This document shows positions 6,012 to 7,553 of a stretch of 7,553 bases of DNA, piece by piece; positions within the stretch are counted from its first letter, which is position 1, and the number at the start of each line of letters is the position of its first letter. The DNA comes from Deltaproteobacteria bacterium. Its GTDB lineage: Bacteria; Desulfobacterota; DSM-4660; Desulfatiglandales; HGW-15. The notes under the pieces were generated by a model, which saw nothing but the letters and a program-made list of their open reading frames with translations, was not told where the DNA came from and did no database searches. The position numbers were made by a program, and so were the translations under genes. The stretch covers positions 1 through 7,553 of the forward strand of contig JAFDIC010000207.1 in assembly GCA_019308525.1 (NCBI GenBank), given 5' to 3'.

Positions 6012-6485
6012 ATGGAACAAGGAAGTGAGGGTGTTGACTCCGCGCCCACGCCTATTCAGAGTGATAGATGCAAGGAGCCAGGCCTGCGAATACTCGTTGT
6101 TGACAACGACTACGGGATTCGGTTCATTTTGTCGAAGGTCCTCTCCCTGGCAGGCTATAAAGTGGTCTCCGCTAAAGATGGGTTGGAGGGTCTGGAGACC
6201 TTTTCAAAAACTCCGTTCGATCTGGTGTTGACCGATTTCCGGATGCCGGGCATGGATGGCTGGCAGTTGGGTATACGAATCAAGAAGCTTTACCCGGATA
6301 CGCCGATCGTGATGATCACGGGTGAGGTCCAGGATGATATTATTGGAAAGGTGGAACGTAGCTGCGTTGATTTCGTCATGTCTAAACCCTTCAACATCGA
6401 AGATGTCATAAGGGTGGTAGAGAATATCTTGAGCTCCAGATCCCATTCAAATGTTCTCTCTTCTGAATGTCGTCAATACCTTTGA
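6012..6485 (+). CDS. Single-domain response regulator (CheY-like receiver)
   Basis: This is a 157-residue protein with a free N-terminal tail (1-24) and one receiver domain (about 25-145), with no DNA-binding or enzymatic output domain. Key residues are visible: acidic pocket DND at 31-33, phospho-accepting Asp75 in LVLTDFRMPGMDG, Thr103 in VMITG and Lys125 in SKPF. At the second position of the usual acidic pair there is Asn32, which may alter Mg2+ binding, although Asp33 is close by. Such proteins relay phosphate from a histidine kinase by protein contact; no kinase is in the window. The frame is open from GTG 5922, but the sigma-54 site overlaps that start, so ATG 6012, with GGAAAG nine bases before it, is preferred. 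Confidence 0.85.
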   Translation: MEQGSEGVDSAPTPIQSDRCKEPGLRILVVDNDYGIRFILSKVLSLAGYKVVSAKDGLEGLETFSKTPFDLVLTDFRMPGMDGWQLGIRIKKLYPDTPIVMITGEVQDDIIGKVERSCVDFVMSKPFNIEDVIRVVENILSSRSHSNVLSSECRQYL

Positions 6486-6619
6486 CGAACGGCACGATAT
6501 CCCCAAAGAAGTCCCTGCCAATGGATGATTTGCAATTATCTCGTCCATAACGGCAGCTTTGGGTCACTTCCCTGATAGTCATTACAGGCACGGCTTTACT
6601 CCCCAGATCGGTTTGAAGA

Positions 6620-6649
6620 TTGATGGAAACCCCCCGATTATGGTAATAT
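6620..6649 (+). promoter_or_regulatory. Candidate sigma-70 promoter upstream of the small ORF
   Basis: TTGATG (6620-6625) and TAATAT (6644-6649) each match four of six consensus bases, with an 18-base spacer and a TGG extended -10 just before the second box. The transcript would start near 6656, about 26 bases ahead of ATG 6682. The preceding stretch 6486-6619 shows no gene or clear terminator for the response regulator. Confidence 0.35.
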
Positions 6650-6681
6650 AAGAAACTCTTGGGGTCCCTCGGAACGATAGA

Positions 6682-6801
6682 ATGCTGTGGGGCCGAAACA
6701 GAGAAGGCTTATATGCAAGGTTTCGTGCGACCAACGGCCTTCCACGCGCTTCTGTAAGGGAGGTTGTAAAGTTCAGTTGCCAGACTCTGAAAGGGCTATG
6801 A
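6682..6801 (+). CDS. Putative 39-residue small protein overlapping the next gene by ATGA
   Basis: ATG 6682 opens 39 codons (MLWGRNREGLYARFRATNGL, then PRASVREVVKFSC and QTLKGL) ending at TGA 6799-6801. The stop shares ATGA with the start of the membrane-protein gene at 6798, the classic layout for translational coupling. The product is basic and looks like a short helix-forming protein or the end of a lost larger one; I recognise no family. The ribosome site is weak (GGAAC about six bases before ATG). Evidence is the overlap, the upstream promoter candidate and natural-looking composition; conservation was not tested. Confidence 0.35.
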   Translation: MLWGRNREGLYARFRATNGLPRASVREVVKFSCQTLKGL

Positions 6802-7250
6802 AGACACTTCATAGATTCAGGCCTGCTGTCACAAAGAAGGCCTTATTGTTCCTTGCGGGTTTCACGTGGATTTGTGTCGGAGCAATGCTCCTGGCCTTTT
6901 CCTGTCTTTGGTTGTCAGGGGTATCCAGAAGGATTGGGATCGAGTTTGTCGGGATTGGGATTGCTGTAGCTTTGTTGGTCCATCATTTCGGATTTTTGAA
7001 AATAGCAGATAGGAACTCAAGAAGGATCCTCAGTATGGATGAAAAGAAATGCCTGTTTTCTTTCATAACTTGGAAGAGTTACATGATCATTCTTGTCATG
7101 GTGACGATCGGCATTACATTGCGCCATTCTGAGCTCCCAAGACATTATCTAGCCATACTGTATACTGGAATTGGTCTGGCTCTCATATTGTCGAGTTTCA
7201 GGTACATGAGGGTGTTCGTCAAAGAAACCAGGGATAGAAAGGCCAAGTAG
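6798..7250 (+). CDS. Conserved-type multi-span inner-membrane protein, unknown function
   Basis: This is a 150-residue protein with four likely membrane spans at about residues 14-38, 45-65, 95-112 and 118-138. Span 1 contains GFTWICVGAMLLAFSCLWLS and span 2 runs EFVGIGIAVALLVHHFGFLK. A polar loop ADRNSRRILSMDEKKCLFSF precedes TWKSYMIILVMVTIGITLRH and YTGIGLALILSSFRYMRVF. The order of these motifs (KIADRN, CLFSF, WKSY, LRHS, LYTGIGLAL) resembles a hypothetical-protein family I associate with anaerobic Deltaproteobacteria, but I cannot name it. The frame is open from GTG 6687. ATG 6798 is chosen because hydrophobic family-like sequence starts soon after it and because it overlaps the small ORF stop. 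The GAAAGGG site is only two bases upstream, so translation probably relies on coupling. Confidence 0.7.
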   Translation: MKTLHRFRPAVTKKALLFLAGFTWICVGAMLLAFSCLWLSGVSRRIGIEFVGIGIAVALLVHHFGFLKIADRNSRRILSMDEKKCLFSFITWKSYMIILVMVTIGITLRHSELPRHYLAILYTGIGLALILSSFRYMRVFVKETRDRKAK

Positions 7251-7251
7251 T

Positions 7252-7475
7252 GCCCGTCCAGAAACAGAAACTGGACACTCGCGCAGTTTTCAGATCAGAA
7301 ATGAGCAATTTTTCGCAAGATCAAGCCTCCGGCCCTTGGGGCCTACGCCCCGGAGGGGAAAACAAGGGGTTGGGCGGAGTCGTACGAAATAGTACGTCGC
7401 ACAACCAGCCCTGTAGTTTGACGCAGAGATTGCGGAAAAGGGCCATTTCTGGATGGAAACTGCTATGAAACGGGC
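7252..7475. repeat. Nested inverted-repeat element, about 224 bp (structured RNA or non-autonomous repeat)
   Basis: Outer arms GCCCGT (7252-7257) and ACGGGC (7470-7475) enclose CCAGAAA (7258-7264) with TTTCTGG (7446-7452), then TTTTCGCAA (7310-7318) with TTGCGGAAAA (7430-7439, one bulge). Inside these lie two strong hairpins. One is CCTCCGG/CCGGAGG (7326-7332 with 7350-7356), containing the alternative GGGGC-CTAC-GCCCC. The other is GGTTG/CAACC (7368-7372 with 7402-7406) enclosing CGTAC/GTACG (7381-7385 with 7392-7396). A local hairpin GTCCAG/CTGGAC lies at 7256-7276. The element starts two bases after the membrane-protein stop. It fits a folded RNA or a MITE/REP-like repeat; no transposase is visible. 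The remaining bases to 7553 show no supported gene. Confidence 0.55.
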
Positions 7476-7553
7476 GTTGTCAAGGGCAAAATGCTCCGCA
7501 ACACTTATTCCAATAGATAGTCGCTCGCCAGCAGGGGGAAGTTCCTGCGCGAG

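Noticed and set aside
6582..6812. Minus-strand 76-codon frame
   Set aside because: It is antisense to the small ORF and the promoter region, with no ribosome site or recognisable motif.
1..7553. CRISPR array, tRNA, rRNA, integrase or transposase gene
   Set aside because: No regularly spaced direct repeats, no tRNA-like or rRNA sequence, and no recombinase motifs were seen on either strand.

Overview
The window looks like chromosomal accessory DNA from a Gram-negative bacterium. The best guess is a member of the Desulfobacterota (former Deltaproteobacteria). This rests on a CopB-type outer-membrane protein, a formate-dehydrogenase-like relic, a candidate sigma-54 promoter, small conserved-hypothetical membrane proteins and a structured palindromic repeat at the right edge. 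The taxonomic placement is inference from gene style; no rRNA or marker gene is present.

Left third (1-2272), a gene graveyard on the + strand. It holds the last 90 codons of a copB/pcoB-like copper outer-membrane protein. Next is a geranylgeranyl-reductase-family flavoprotein split by an internal deletion plus frameshift near 562-569, followed by a 9-bp-arm inverted repeat. After that comes a short molybdopterin oxidoreductase (formate dehydrogenase alpha) fragment, which runs directly into the peptidase end of an ftsH gene. The ftsH piece has lost its membrane and AAA+ parts and carries a one-base frameshift in a G run.

Middle (2269-3646): an intact 12-TM MFS transporter starts on an ATGA overlap with the ftsH remnant. 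It faces a convergent exported protein (4126 to 3710, minus) of unknown function, whose last 20 conserved-looking codons lie beyond an in-frame TGA where a Trp codon would fit.

Minus-strand cluster (5640 to 4344): a 67-aa CopZ/HMA-type metal chaperone, a small membrane protein with Cys/His motifs, and a parvulin-type peptidyl-prolyl isomerase that seems to have lost its N-terminal secretion part. With copB at the left edge, the setting suggests copper or other metal handling, but the two ends need not belong to one system.

Right third (5641-7553): an intergenic region dense in inverted repeats is followed by a single-domain response regulator. A near-consensus sigma-54 promoter (GG-N10-GC) lies inside the longest possible reading frame of that gene and so argues for the internal ATG at 6012. 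Next is a candidate sigma-70 promoter, a 39-codon small ORF and, by ATGA overlap, a 150-aa multi-span membrane protein. The last 300 bases hold no convincing gene but a roughly 224-bp nested inverted-repeat element (7252-7475) that reads as a structured RNA or a non-autonomous repeat.

I do not see a clearly new multi-gene system. The most interesting items are the TGA-interrupted exported protein, the sigma-54-driven receiver protein, the overlapping small ORF and the nested palindromic element.
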